Of a stretch of 39,641 nucleotides of DNA, positions 28,449 to 35,221 are shown one piece after another. The notes below the pieces were generated by a model. It ran no database searches. It saw nothing but the letters and a program-made list of their open reading frames with translations, and had not been told where the DNA came from. The stretch covers positions 1-39,641 of IMG/VR virus record IMGVR_UViG_3300025000_000229, one strand, 5' to 3'. Every line of letters begins with the position of its first letter. Position 1 is the stretch's first letter. This DNA is from a virus. A program made the position numbers and the translations under genes.

Positions 28449-29543
28449 ATGAAAGACACACACATTTTTGCGGAAGTCCTCGAACCAGAAGCACTGGAAC
28501 AGTTTGAAAGTGCAATGTCTCAATCGTTCGCCGTCAAAGGCGCTCTGATGCCTGACGCTCACGCTGGGTACTCGCTTCCTATCGGGGCTGTTGTTGCGAC
28601 CGATGGTGTGATTCTACCTGCATGGGTGGGCTATGACATCGGCTGCGGTATGTGCGCCGTGCCTACCTCGTTTCGACGGGCAGACGTGACTGAGAACGCC
28701 GAAAAGATTTTCAATAGCATCTATCGGAGCGTTCCGGTGGGCTTTCGCCACAACCAGAAAGATTCAGTGTGGGATTACTCCGCTCTGCCGCACTCTGCGG
28801 CTCTTGACGTGATTTTTGGTAAGAACGGCCTGAAGCAGCTTGCTTCATTAGGTGGCGGAAACCACTTCATTGAAATCGGCCACGATGAAGAGGATGAAAT
28901 CTGGATCATCATTCACTCTGGCTCGCGGGGGATCGGCCACGCCGTAGCAACCCATTACATGAAACTGGCATCCGGGGACGGCAAGGCTCGTGAGGGGCAT
29001 TTCGGTTTTGTCGTCGGTTCGGCAGAAGGCCGCAACTACATTGACGATCTTGCTTTCTGCCTTGCTTTTGCCCTGGAGAACCGCCATCAGATCATCCAGC
29101 GGGTAGTGCGGGAAATGGCGCATTACTGCGAAGGCTCTGCCGATTGGGGCCGGTTGATAAATCGGAACCATAACCACGCCGAACTGAAAGACGGGCTGTG
29201 GATTCACCGTAAAGGGGCCACCCACGCCGAGGCTGGAATGATGGGAGTCATCCCCGGTAACATGCGGGACGGCTCTTTCATCGTGGAAGGAAAGGGCAAC
29301 CCTGCCGCGCTCTGGTCGAGTTCGCACGGGGCGGGCCGGGTGTTGGGCCGCAAAGCGGCACAGCGTAGCCTGTCCGTGGAGCAGTTTACCGATACCATGC
29401 GGGGGATAGTTGCCAAAGTGGACGCTGAGACGCTGGATGAATCGCCTTTCGCGTACAAGGACATTTTCCAGGTAATGCGGCAACAGGCCGACATGGTGGA
29501 AATCAAGCATCATATCCGCCCCCTTATCAACATCAAGGGCTAG
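28449..29543 (+). CDS. rtcB: RNA ligase RtcB (3'-phosphate to 5'-hydroxyl)
   Basis: RtcB joins 2',3'-cyclic-phosphate or 3'-phosphate RNA ends to 5'-OH ends using GTP and Mn. All signature blocks are present: MPDAHAGYSLPIGAVVA, VGYDIGCGM (C66), SLGGGNHFIEI, HSGSRGIGH, NRNHNHAE, HRKGATHAEAG, GVIPGNMRDGSFIVEGKG and WSSSHGAGRVLGRK with the guanylylated H293, and the end IRPLINIKG. AAAGGAAGGG precedes the ATG. At 364 residues it is a compact form (E. coli about 408). It stands among replication genes without rtcA or archease nearby. Probable role: reseal tRNAs cut by host defence nucleases (inference). Confidence 0.95.
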   Translation: MKDTHIFAEVLEPEALEQFESAMSQSFAVKGALMPDAHAGYSLPIGAVVATDGVILPAWVGYDIGCGMCAVPTSFRRADVTENAEKIFNSIYRSVPVGFRHNQKDSVWDYSALPHSAALDVIFGKNGLKQLASLGGGNHFIEIGHDEEDEIWIIIHSGSRGIGHAVATHYMKLASGDGKAREGHFGFVVGSAEGRNYIDDLAFCLAFALENRHQIIQRVVREMAHYCEGSADWGRLINRNHNHAELKDGLWIHRKGATHAEAGMMGVIPGNMRDGSFIVEGKGNPAALWSSSHGAGRVLGRKAAQRSLSVEQFTDTMRGIVAKVDAETLDESPFAYKDIFQVMRQQADMVEIKHHIRPLINIKG

Positions 29544-29544
29544 A

Positions 29545-29556
29545 GAGTTATAACCA
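29545..29556 (+). repeat. Right 12-bp inverted repeat flanking rtcB
   Basis: GAGTTATAACCA begins one base after the rtcB stop codon and is the exact reverse complement of 28397-28408. In mRNA the two could pair, closing the rtcB reading frame in a loop; in DNA they may be insertion scars or protein sites. Confidence 0.55.
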
Positions 29557-29642
29557 GGCATTATACAAACTTTGCAAGAAAGGCAGAATGCTTGAACTGG
29601 CATAAGTACCGATCCAACAAAAGGAAAAGGGTTAAAAATAAA

Positions 29643-29936
29643 ATGGGTGCGTTAAACATCTACAAGCGTTGCGACAATCCTCCCTGCCACTCCCTAGCCC
29701 CATACCCTGACCCGTATTGCTGCACACGGTGCAAGAAGAATCATCAGAGTCGGTTGTATCACCTGAGGCATTTCGGACCTACCAGGCACGAAAAGGTTGT
29801 CAGGAAGCAGCGCAAAAAGGTGATGACGGATGCTGAACAAGAGCAGATCAACTTGACAGCGACACGGGCGATGGCGAAGAGGATGAAGCAACCGCTTGAC
29901 AAGCTGGCAGCGCGGAGAATGGGCGCGTTGTGGTAA
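29643..29936 (+). CDS. Small zinc-binding basic protein
   Basis: ATG at 29643 has purine-rich AAAAGGAAAAGGG upstream; an in-frame TTG at 29592 is an alternative. The 97 residues start MGALNIYKRCDNPPCHSLAP, then YCCTRCKKNHQSRLYHLRHF: a CxxxxC and CCxxC pair with His, a probable zinc ribbon. The rest is strongly basic and helical (EKVVRKQRKKVMTDAEQEQI). It may bind nucleic acid. No family named. Confidence 0.65.
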   Translation: MGALNIYKRCDNPPCHSLAPYPDPYCCTRCKKNHQSRLYHLRHFGPTRHEKVVRKQRKKVMTDAEQEQINLTATRAMAKRMKQPLDKLAARRMGALW

Positions 29937-29965
29937 AAAACGTGACCGGCTAATTGGGGGGAGAT

Positions 29966-30154
29966 ATGAGTCAGCAGGACTTGATTGAACTGTGCAACAC
30001 TGCGATAACTGAAGGGCGTCGTCTTGAATTACGCCTCAAACGAGATCCGCCGGCTGATATGCCGAAAGGATTTTTGATCGAAGAGGACAAGGGGAAGGGG
30101 AGGCTGTACGAATTTAACCCCTGGAAAGTTAAAGAATGGGCGATGGGGAAGTAA
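29966..30154 (+). CDS. Small protein of unknown function
   Basis: GGGGGGAG lies directly before the ATG. The 62 residues start with an amphipathic helix (MSQQDLIELCNTAITEGRRL), then PPADMPKGFLIEEDKGKGRL and YEFNPWKVKEWAMGK, a small beta-alpha layout often seen in phage accessory proteins of the replication operon. No function assigned. Confidence 0.65.
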   Translation: MSQQDLIELCNTAITEGRRLELRLKRDPPADMPKGFLIEEDKGKGRLYEFNPWKVKEWAMGK

Positions 30155-30179
30155 CAACAACTAAGGGAGGAAACAGTAA

Positions 30180-30494
30180 ATGATGGACAATTATGTACAA
30201 ACTGGTACGACGATTGGCAGTGGCAACGCGGCAGCACTAAAAGCGTCGCCGACAGTAGCAGAAGAGGTCATGAAGTACGCCGCAGCACTGGCAGAACGCG
30301 CCGAAATGGTATCTGATAGGGTGGGGTCTAAACTGTTGATGGTAACAACGCCTCCGTGTGATGTTGCTGGATGCCGTGGGGAAGAACCGCAGCGAGAATA
30401 CCCGCCGCTGTTTGCTGAACTCCGGTCCCGGTTCTATGCCATCGAAAGGGCGCTGGACAACATTCAGTACACGCTTGACCGGACGCAACTGTGA
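30180..30494 (+). CDS. Helical protein closing the plus replication operon
   Basis: AAGGGAGGAAACAGTAA precedes two tandem ATGs. The 104 residues are mainly helical: VAEEVMKYAAALAERAEMVS, and LRSRFYAIERALDNIQYTLD at the end, with a middle TPPCDVAGCRGEEP holding two Cys. No membrane span or family is recognised. A strong terminator follows within 10 bases, so it is the last gene of the operon. Confidence 0.65.
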   Translation: MMDNYVQTGTTIGSGNAAALKASPTVAEEVMKYAAALAERAEMVSDRVGSKLLMVTTPPCDVAGCRGEEPQREYPPLFAELRSRFYAIERALDNIQYTLDRTQL

Positions 30495-30498
30495 AATG

Positions 30499-30540
30499 AA
30501 AAAAGAGGCCGGGGAATTATCCTCGACCTCTTTTCTTTAT
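30499..30540. terminator. Bidirectional terminator between convergent operons
   Basis: AAAAGAGG (30501-30508) pairs with CCTCTTTT (30527-30534); inside, CGGGGA pairs with TCCTCG (one wobble), loop ATTA. A- and T-tracts flank both sides, so it can end the plus replication operon and the minus operon. Confidence 0.85.
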
Positions 30541-30701
30541 TTGTCATGGCAAGCTGTAATGCAACTCTCGGGTTCTCCATTTTTGCTGATAACTATCCCC
30601 TCATGTCTCGTCGTTTCTTCTGGCGGTCTTACTAGCAGTGCGGCAAATATCGCCAGTGCTATCAAACTTCCGATCAGCGTCCTCTTCTCGCGTCTCCTCA
30701 T
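30537..30701 (-). CDS. Small membrane-anchored protein with a CxxxCH motif
   Basis: AAGGAGGGTAAGGT precedes the ATG. The 54 residues have a basic start (MRRREKRT), a membrane span (LIGSLIALAIFAALLV) and an exported tail that ends ESCITACHDK. CITACH is CxxxCH, a rare variant of the CxxCH haem c site; one Cys pair more simply suggests a disulfide or metal site. It overlaps the upstream gene by 101 bases in another frame, unusual here, but the ribosome site and composition support it. Its stop sits in the terminator. Confidence 0.6.
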   Translation of the reverse strand: MRRREKRTLIGSLIALAIFAALLVRPPEETTRHEGIVISKNGEPESCITACHDK

Positions 30702-30798
30702 ACCTTACCCTCCTTGTGATGTAATACACAGTCTCAGCTAAAATATAGGCCATTCCTATCAGTAGTAGATGAGACTGAATCCAATTGATGATCTTCAA
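30601..30798 (-). CDS. Small one-span membrane protein, TTG start
   Basis: TTG at 30798 follows GGGGGGAG and overlaps the upstream stop as TTGA. Residues 3-26 (IINWIQSHLLLIGMAYILAE) make one membrane span; the rest is charged (RRVRYEETREEDADRKFDST). The second half of this gene overlaps the CxxxCH gene in another frame, so the pair could be two parts of one small export or lysis set. No family known. Confidence 0.5.
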   Translation of the reverse strand: MKIINWIQSHLLLIGMAYILAETVYYITRRVRYEETREEDADRKFDSTGDICRTASKTARRNDET

Positions 30799-31145
30799 AA
30801 CTCCCCCCTCAACCTCGCGGCACATATCGCGGCGGTGATGTCCTCTTTCGTGTGACCGGCAGCTATTAACGCTTTCTGTTGCCAGTTCTTAGTCCCTTTA
30901 ATGCCGGTGTATACTGTTCGTTGTCGTTTGAGGTAGCGTGTTCCGTCAAGTTCCATTAAATAGACACGCCTCATGGCGACATTGTTTGAATCTTTGACTA
31001 CAATCACATGGTAAACGTGGCCGGCGAATCGTAAAAGTGGCACCGTTTGATGCGCCCACAGTGAAGGGATTGTTGTAATACACTTTGGGTTGATTTGACC
31101 GAGTTCTAGGCAAACGCAATCCCTTAGCATAATCGGTTTCTTCAT
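30795..31145 (-). CDS. Conserved-looking protein with HTH-like end, unknown function
   Basis: GAGGAAGAGAA lies just before the ATG at 31145, which overlaps the upstream stop; a longer in-frame start (31208) lacks support. Residues 1-70 are beta-rich (WAHQTVPLLRFAGHVYHVIV, VYLMELDGTRYLKRQ). Residues 85-116 (WQQKALIAAGHTKEDITAAI) form helices. No family recognised. It is expressed with the zinc-ribbon gene upstream. Confidence 0.6.
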   Translation of the reverse strand: MKKPIMLRDCVCLELGQINPKCITTIPSLWAHQTVPLLRFAGHVYHVIVVKDSNNVAMRRVYLMELDGTRYLKRQRTVYTGIKGTKNWQQKALIAAGHTKEDITAAICAARLRGEF

Positions 31146-31273
31146 TTCTCTTCCTCGTTCAAACTCTCGATGATGACCTGCTCTGCTTCTTCGAGGGTAT
31201 ACCCACACGACCTACAGTGATTTGGGAAGCCATGTGTTTTGCACAACGGGCAAAAATGACCTTTATTTTTCAT
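31142..31273 (-). CDS. 43-residue zinc-ribbon microprotein
   Basis: AAGGA lies 7 bases before the ATG, which overlaps the HNH gene stop (ATGA). The product has CPLC (8-11) and CRSC (20-23) separated by KTHGFPNH, a textbook small zinc ribbon, then an acidic helix (TLEEAEQVIIESLNEEE). It may be an adaptor binding another protein or nucleic acid. Its TGA overlaps the next start. Confidence 0.7.
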   Translation of the reverse strand: MKNKGHFCPLCKTHGFPNHCRSCGYTLEEAEQVIIESLNEEEK

Positions 31274-31908
31274 GGCTGGTCCTTATGTGCCGGTTTATAA
31301 CATTTCGGGTGGTATGCGTTGTCGTTATCATGAATAATCTTGTCGCGTATTCGGTTACCGCAAAGAGAACAGCTAAAATCTTTTCGCTCCCCTTCTTTTA
31401 CTCGTTTACCTCTTATTGGGGCGGTAGGTTGGTATTTGTGGAGTTCAGTCAAATGTTTCCAGTTTTTACTGTTCAAGATGTAGCCAACGTGTCTTTTTGA
31501 AATACCATATTTTTCTGCAATCTCACGCTGGAACATTGATAAACCAATTGCCCTGATTTCAAGTATTTGTGCATCGGTCAATTTAGCACGGCTGTGTGTT
31601 TCCCCTTTGCCGTGGTTGCCCCTGCCCTTTGCTTCTTTGTCAAGAAGGTTGTCATAATTGGAACCTAAAAACAGATGATCAGGGCGAACACAAGAAGGAT
31701 TGTCGCATTTATGTAAAACGCAAGTCCCGTGATAGCCTTCGCCTTCAGGTATCGGGCCGTATGTTAGTTGCCATACAACGCGGTGCGCTGATTGGGTTTT
31801 GCCCTCAAAGTCGAATCTCCCATACCCTTTATTATTCTTAGCTGCCAACCACTCCCAACAATCATTTGTCCTTGGTCCTTTCTTTACTTTTTCCCAAAAC
31901 AACTTCAT
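31270..31908 (-). CDS. HNH homing endonuclease with C-terminal HTH and zinc ribbon (HNH1)
   Basis: This 212-residue protein has a Trp-rich N-terminus (FWEKVKKGPRTNDCWEWLA), an HNH_3 core (AHRVVWQLTYG ... CVLHKCDNPSCVRPDHLFLG), then a helix-turn-helix DNA reader (AKLTDAQILEIRAIGLSMFQ ... KYGISKRHVGYIL). The last 40 residues add CSLCGNRIRDKI with YHPKC, a Zn site not found in HNH2. Its start overlaps the RHH gene (ATGA). It likely makes a site-specific cut to spread its own gene. Confidence 0.88.
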   Translation of the reverse strand: MKLFWEKVKKGPRTNDCWEWLAAKNNKGYGRFDFEGKTQSAHRVVWQLTYGPIPEGEGYHGTCVLHKCDNPSCVRPDHLFLGSNYDNLLDKEAKGRGNHGKGETHSRAKLTDAQILEIRAIGLSMFQREIAEKYGISKRHVGYILNSKNWKHLTELHKYQPTAPIRGKRVKEGERKDFSCSLCGNRIRDKIIHDNDNAYHPKCYKPAHKDQP

Positions 31909-32048
31909 TTTTTGGCCTCACTTCCCCGGTTGTCAAAGTACATGCTGACGGCGCGGCGGATCAGATCGGATACAGCAAGGCCGGTTTCTTTCTTCTCTTC
32001 TTTTAGCTTATCTACCATTTGTTTCGGCAAATTGATTGTTACAACCAT
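31905..32048 (-). CDS. Ribbon-helix-helix (CopG-type) regulator, RHH1
   Basis: AAAGGGGTGCACT precedes the ATG. The 47 residues fit the RHH fold exactly: strand VVTINLPKQ, helix MVDKLKEEKKETG and helix LAVSDLIRRAVSMYFDN. Such dimers bind short dyads. It is coupled by ATGA to the HNH gene downstream and sits below a promoter region with a 13-bp inverted repeat, so autoregulation of the RHH-HNH pair is likely (inference). Confidence 0.85.
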   Translation of the reverse strand: MVVTINLPKQMVDKLKEEKKETGLAVSDLIRRAVSMYFDNRGSEAKK

Positions 32049-32054
32049 AGTGCA

Positions 32055-32108
32055 CCCCTTTAATGATTTAATAAACTATACGTGCAATTTACATTATCAT
32101 TAAAGGGG
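32055..32108 (-). promoter_or_regulatory. Promoter with 13-bp inverted repeat (candidate RHH1 operator)
   Basis: CCCCTTTAATGAT (32055-32067) is the exact reverse complement of ATCATTAAAGGGG (32096-32108). Between the arms lies a good minus -10, TATAGT (32075-32080); the outer arm covers the -35 position. TTGACC (32110-32115) is an alternative -35. A protein binding both arms would shut the promoter. Confidence 0.65.
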
Positions 32109-32120
32109 CGGTCAAGATAT

Positions 32121-33341
32121 TTATGCACTAGCGCGGATGCGTACCACCTCTCCAAACGGGGGAGGGTTGGCTTGATAGCCTCCAAGGTTAACCCATAGCA
32201 CCGGGATTCCTGGGTCAGTTCCGAATGAACTACAACACATATCAGTCAAAACGATGATGCATGCCGGGGGCTCTTCGAGGGTGGCGACGTGTTCAAAGAT
32301 TGGGGCAAAGTCGGTGCCTCCTCCTCCTTTAGCGGTCAATTTAAGCGGCCGCATATCGGGTGTTATAATTTCGGTCTGAGTAATCCGCGTGTCGAAACAA
32401 GAGTCAATAACGGTCATATTGTATTGCCCCATCATATCATCGAGTTCGCTTGCAAATTGGTTTTGGAATTGATCAGTGTACGTGCTCCCCGATGTATCAC
32501 GGTAGGTGGCTGCCGCTCCTATTTCCTGGTTGTAGAGTGAGGGGAGGATAAGACCCCTTGAAAAATAACGCGGGTTCGGGCGCTTCCAGGTGTAGTCATT
32601 TCGGGCGGTGCGGTCAATGAACTGTCTAAGCGCTTCTCGCCAATCGACTACAGGCTCTAATAGTTCGTCAACGTACCTTGCAAGGCTTCCCGGCAATTTG
32701 CCTGCCATTTTCGCGGCTTGTGCTGCCTGCTGCGTCGCTATTTTCCAGTCCTGCGCGTTCTGCGCCTTGTCTGATTCGCTTGCTGGCTGGCCGTCTTTCC
32801 CTGGCAAGTCTCGTACCTCTCCACATTTACCGGGATCGCCTAAATTTGGCTCCTGCGGTCCTTTGCCTTGCTTCCCTGGTCCGTTGCCTGCTCCGTTTCC
32901 TTTTCCCGGTCCTGGGCCTTGCGGCGGCTCTGGTAACAGGTTGTAAATTGCTTCGGCTTCCAGGTTTGCAAAGGCGGGTGACAATAGCGTGTCTTTCGGG
33001 AGTTGCATGCCTGCGGCTTCGATCAAGGGATTAATTGCATAATCGGCGGCAATGTTCCAGTGTTGCGGGTCGCGTTCTCCCCTGCGGCATTGGTGAGCAT
33101 TGGCAAGGTGCATTACTTCATGGCACAAAACGCCTTTCAGCTGGTCAATCGGTAGTGAGTCCACAAAGGCGGGGCAATAGCCGATTGATACTCCATCTGT
33201 CCACATGGTGCGCTGCTCGGGGTTCGGGATGTAAAGCATGTCATCCTCTATCAACTTGGTTTTCAGGGCGAGTGAACCGAAAAACGGTTGGTCAAGGATC
33301 AGGGCACTCCTTGCTTTTCTCATTTTCTGTTCTGCTGTCAT
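32121..33341 (-). CDS. Metallopeptidase with VWA-like domain (DUF2201 type)
   Basis: AAGGAGGCAAACCA precedes the ATG, which overlaps the HNH2 stop. The N-domain is a Zn metallopeptidase: CHEVMHLANAH gives HExxH with H74, E75 and H78. Residues 138-175 are a Gly/Pro linker (PPQGPGPGKGNGAG). The C-domain is VWA-like with a full MIDAS set: DTSGS near 290, GGGGTDFAPIF and VLTDMC. This architecture (peptidase plus VWA, COG3864) usually pairs with a MoxR AAA+ ATPase, here at 35972. Likely substrate-unfolding and processing pair; target unknown. Confidence 0.88.
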   Translation of the reverse strand: MTAEQKMRKARSALILDQPFFGSLALKTKLIEDDMLYIPNPEQRTMWTDGVSIGYCPAFVDSLPIDQLKGVLCHEVMHLANAHQCRRGERDPQHWNIAADYAINPLIEAAGMQLPKDTLLSPAFANLEAEAIYNLLPEPPQGPGPGKGNGAGNGPGKQGKGPQEPNLGDPGKCGEVRDLPGKDGQPASESDKAQNAQDWKIATQQAAQAAKMAGKLPGSLARYVDELLEPVVDWREALRQFIDRTARNDYTWKRPNPRYFSRGLILPSLYNQEIGAAATYRDTSGSTYTDQFQNQFASELDDMMGQYNMTVIDSCFDTRITQTEIITPDMRPLKLTAKGGGGTDFAPIFEHVATLEEPPACIIVLTDMCCSSFGTDPGIPVLWVNLGGYQANPPPFGEVVRIRASA

Positions 33342-33832
33342 TGGTTTGCCTCCTTATCTGGAACATGATTCCAGCGTTTGTATTGCCGGATACGTGCAAT
33401 AGTGTGGCGGCTAACTCCATAATCTAGCGCAGTATCGGTATGGCTTCTTTTGTCTGCTCTGATTGCAATAATTTGAGTGTTATCTAAGCGCGAAAAAGGG
33501 TTATTTTGCCCCTTTAGATTAGGTGCTCTCCCTTTAGTGTTGCGGTCTTGCATGTTGGCTAAATGATTTCCTAAAAATAAATGATCTGGATTCACACAAA
33601 AAGGATTGTCACATTTGTGGCAAACACAAATACCGTGATACCCTTCACCTTTTGGTATTGGGCCTCGGTACAATTCCCAAGCAATACGATGAGCAAGAAA
33701 TATCTTTTTATTCATGCGCATTTGTCCGTATCCAGTTCTTTCAAATATTGCGCCTTCCCATAACCAGCAACCTGACATGGGTTCAGGTACATATTTATCG
33801 TCAAACCTTTTTTGTAATGATTCACCTTTCAT
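33338..33832 (-). CDS. HNH homing endonuclease (HNH2)
   Basis: This 164-residue protein has the same layout as HNH1 without the zinc-ribbon tail: KYVPEPMSGCWLWEGAIFER, then AHRIAWELYRGPIPKGEG and CVCHKCDNPFCVNPDHLFLG (HNH core), an NUMOD-like stretch (KGQNNPFSRLDNTQIIAIRA) and an HTH (TDTALDYGVSRHTIARIRQY). The start overlaps the RHH2 gene (ATGA) and the stop overlaps the metallopeptidase start, so it is stitched into the operon with no gap. HNH1 and HNH2 cores are clearly related. Confidence 0.9.
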   Translation of the reverse strand: MKGESLQKRFDDKYVPEPMSGCWLWEGAIFERTGYGQMRMNKKIFLAHRIAWELYRGPIPKGEGYHGICVCHKCDNPFCVNPDHLFLGNHLANMQDRNTKGRAPNLKGQNNPFSRLDNTQIIAIRADKRSHTDTALDYGVSRHTIARIRQYKRWNHVPDKEANQ

Positions 33833-33966
33833 TGCTTGCGCTCCTTTTCTTTAAAGTAAAGGTCAAGGGCGCGGCGTACGATCTCGGACATGGTTAAACC
33901 TGTTGCCTTGCGTTCCTCTTCGATCTTGGTTAGTAGCGGCTTTGGGATTCCTACGTGTGTTGACAT
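33829..33966 (-). CDS. Ribbon-helix-helix (CopG-type) regulator, RHH2
   Basis: AAGGAGAATACACC precedes the ATG. The 45 residues read strand STHVGIPKP, helix LLTKIEEERKATG and helix LTMSEIVRRALDLYFKE, a clean RHH fold and a relative of RHH1 (shared ATGL...SE/SDI/L-RRA). It has its own promoter with a dyad in the spacer and is coupled to HNH2 by ATGA. Likely an autorepressor of the homing cassette. Confidence 0.85.
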   Translation of the reverse strand: MSTHVGIPKPLLTKIEEERKATGLTMSEIVRRALDLYFKEKERKQ

Positions 33967-34005
33967 GGTGTATTCTCCTTAAATGGTATGTACTGCAATG
34001 CACCA

Positions 34006-34034
34006 TAAATAGGACAGAATATGTCCCGTGTCAA
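34006..34034 (-). promoter_or_regulatory. Promoter of the RHH2-HNH2 cassette with spacer dyad
   Basis: On the minus strand a perfect TTGACA (34029-34034) is 17 bases from TATTTA (34006-34011). The spacer holds GGACA-TATTC-TGTCC, a 5-bp dyad fit for an RHH dimer. Transcription would start about 35 bases before RHH2. Confidence 0.7.
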
Positions 34035-34038
34035 GAAG

Positions 34039-34083
34039 TTATCCACATACCGGGATTGCTCCCGGTTTCGCCGTCGCTACGGC
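34039..34083. other. DnaA-box match and two short hairpins after the DUF3150-like gene
   Basis: TTATCCACA (34039-34047) is a perfect DnaA box. Next come CCGGGA/TCCCGG (34050-34065, loop TTGC) and GCCGT/ACGGC (34070-34083, loop CGCT). Neither stem has a T-run, so on the minus strand they may slow RNase or polymerase rather than terminate. Confidence 0.4.
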
Positions 34084-34095
34084 TCGTCAGTGTGG

Positions 34096-34953
34096 CTAGG
34101 CTGCATTCATCCAGCCTGCCATCTTATTCATGATCTCGGCACAATCGTTTGCAACGGTTTGCCGGGTCTTCTTGTCAGTTCTCAATGTGTCGGGTTCGTA
34201 TGCGGTCAATCTGGCCGATACTTCTTTAGTCAAGCGGTCTAGTTCGGCGTCTCCTGCGATATTGAGGCGGGGTAACAGGTCCACCAATTCAACGATATTT
34301 CCAACAAGAGAATCCCTGAAAATAGCATCGGGAGTGCTTAACCGTTCTGCCATTGCTGAAACTGCGGTATGCAGGCGGCTCCATACGTCTCTCATGGCTG
34401 CGTCTTGTGCCTGCTGGCTTCTGGCGTCAAGTTCGGCCTTTATCCTGCTCACTTCGGCGTCTCCAAGGTCTACGCGGAAATCTGACGCATCTGGAAGCGG
34501 GTCAACCTGCGTTTCAAAGGAATACTTGCTTACAATATTCTCTGCTGAAGGGTAATCAGATTGTACGAATAAGGAATTGAGGCGTATTTTAGCATCCTCG
34601 ACTAATGCGGGGTACTCGCTTAAAAACTCGGTGACTGCTGCCTGAAATGCGGCTTTATGCTTTCGCATCCCTTCGGAATACGCAAAAAAGTTCGCGGCTG
34701 GCAAAATGCGTGCTCCGTCGTCGTTCCAAGGGAGGGTTTGCGCATAGTGAAAAGTTCGGGCGTCTCCTGCTGCGCTCTGTACCTTCTTTAAGGCATTGGT
34801 GGCGATAAGGGCTTTATTGTAGCGTCCTGCGTCGTTTGAAGTCTGATATTCCTCTTTTACTTTTGCGGTGGCGGTTTTGTCTATGCGTCTTGCACTCCAC
34901 ACTGATATCGAGAGTCGGGCAAGCATGGCTTTTTTGCTGATTACGTGTGTCAT
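34096..34953 (-). CDS. DUF3150-like phage protein of the MoxR/VWA module
   Basis: AAAGGAGACAACACA precedes the ATG at 34953, preferred over a longer frame. The 285 residues begin ISKKAMLARLSISVWSARRI, DKTATAKVKEEYQTSNDAGR and continue helical (ALIATNALKKVQSAAGDART, FFAYSEGMRKHKAAFQAAVT). I associate this opening with a phage family (DUF3150-like) found beside MoxR ATPase and VWA genes. It may be the adaptor or substrate of that pair. Coiled-coil ends support a binding role; no catalytic motif is seen. Confidence 0.7.
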   Translation of the reverse strand: MTHVISKKAMLARLSISVWSARRIDKTATAKVKEEYQTSNDAGRYNKALIATNALKKVQSAAGDARTFHYAQTLPWNDDGARILPAANFFAYSEGMRKHKAAFQAAVTEFLSEYPALVEDAKIRLNSLFVQSDYPSAENIVSKYSFETQVDPLPDASDFRVDLGDAEVSRIKAELDARSQQAQDAAMRDVWSRLHTAVSAMAERLSTPDAIFRDSLVGNIVELVDLLPRLNIAGDAELDRLTKEVSARLTAYEPDTLRTDKKTRQTVANDCAEIMNKMAGWMNAA

Positions 34954-35165
34954 TGTGTTGTCTCCTTTCGTCTCCGGTCTTGTTGCCGGGGTTTGAATAC
35001 GTTGCATTTGATTTCGCAAAACTGACAGGGGCGCTTATCTACTGCAAAATACAGGTCTATCAAAAAATCGGCTCCCCTTGGTGTTTCGAGCATCCTACAG
35101 CCCTTTGTTACGAGGTCGCAAAGGTCGGGCGCTGCCTTTCGCCTCCTTTCCCTAAGTCGTACCAT
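34950..35165 (-). CDS. Small basic Cys-containing protein
   Basis: GGGGG lies about 10 bases before the ATG. The 71 residues begin basic (MVRLRERRRKAAPDLCDLVT), have a hydrophobic middle (FLIDLYFAVDK) and then CQFCEIKC, a CxxCxxxC knuckle, and end basic (FKPRQQDRRRKETTQ). The TGA overlaps the DUF3150-like start, so it is probably translated with it. No family named. Confidence 0.65.
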   Translation of the reverse strand: MVRLRERRRKAAPDLCDLVTKGCRMLETPRGADFLIDLYFAVDKRPCQFCEIKCNVFKPRQQDRRRKETTQ

Positions 35166-35221
35166 GTCATGAATCCCCCTTTCGATAATGTCCAGTTGGT
35201 GGCTGTGACTGCTTATCTGAA

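Noticed and set aside
28848-29603. 251-codon antisense frame opposite rtcB
   Set aside because: rtcB has every family motif; the antisense frame has no start signal or domain.
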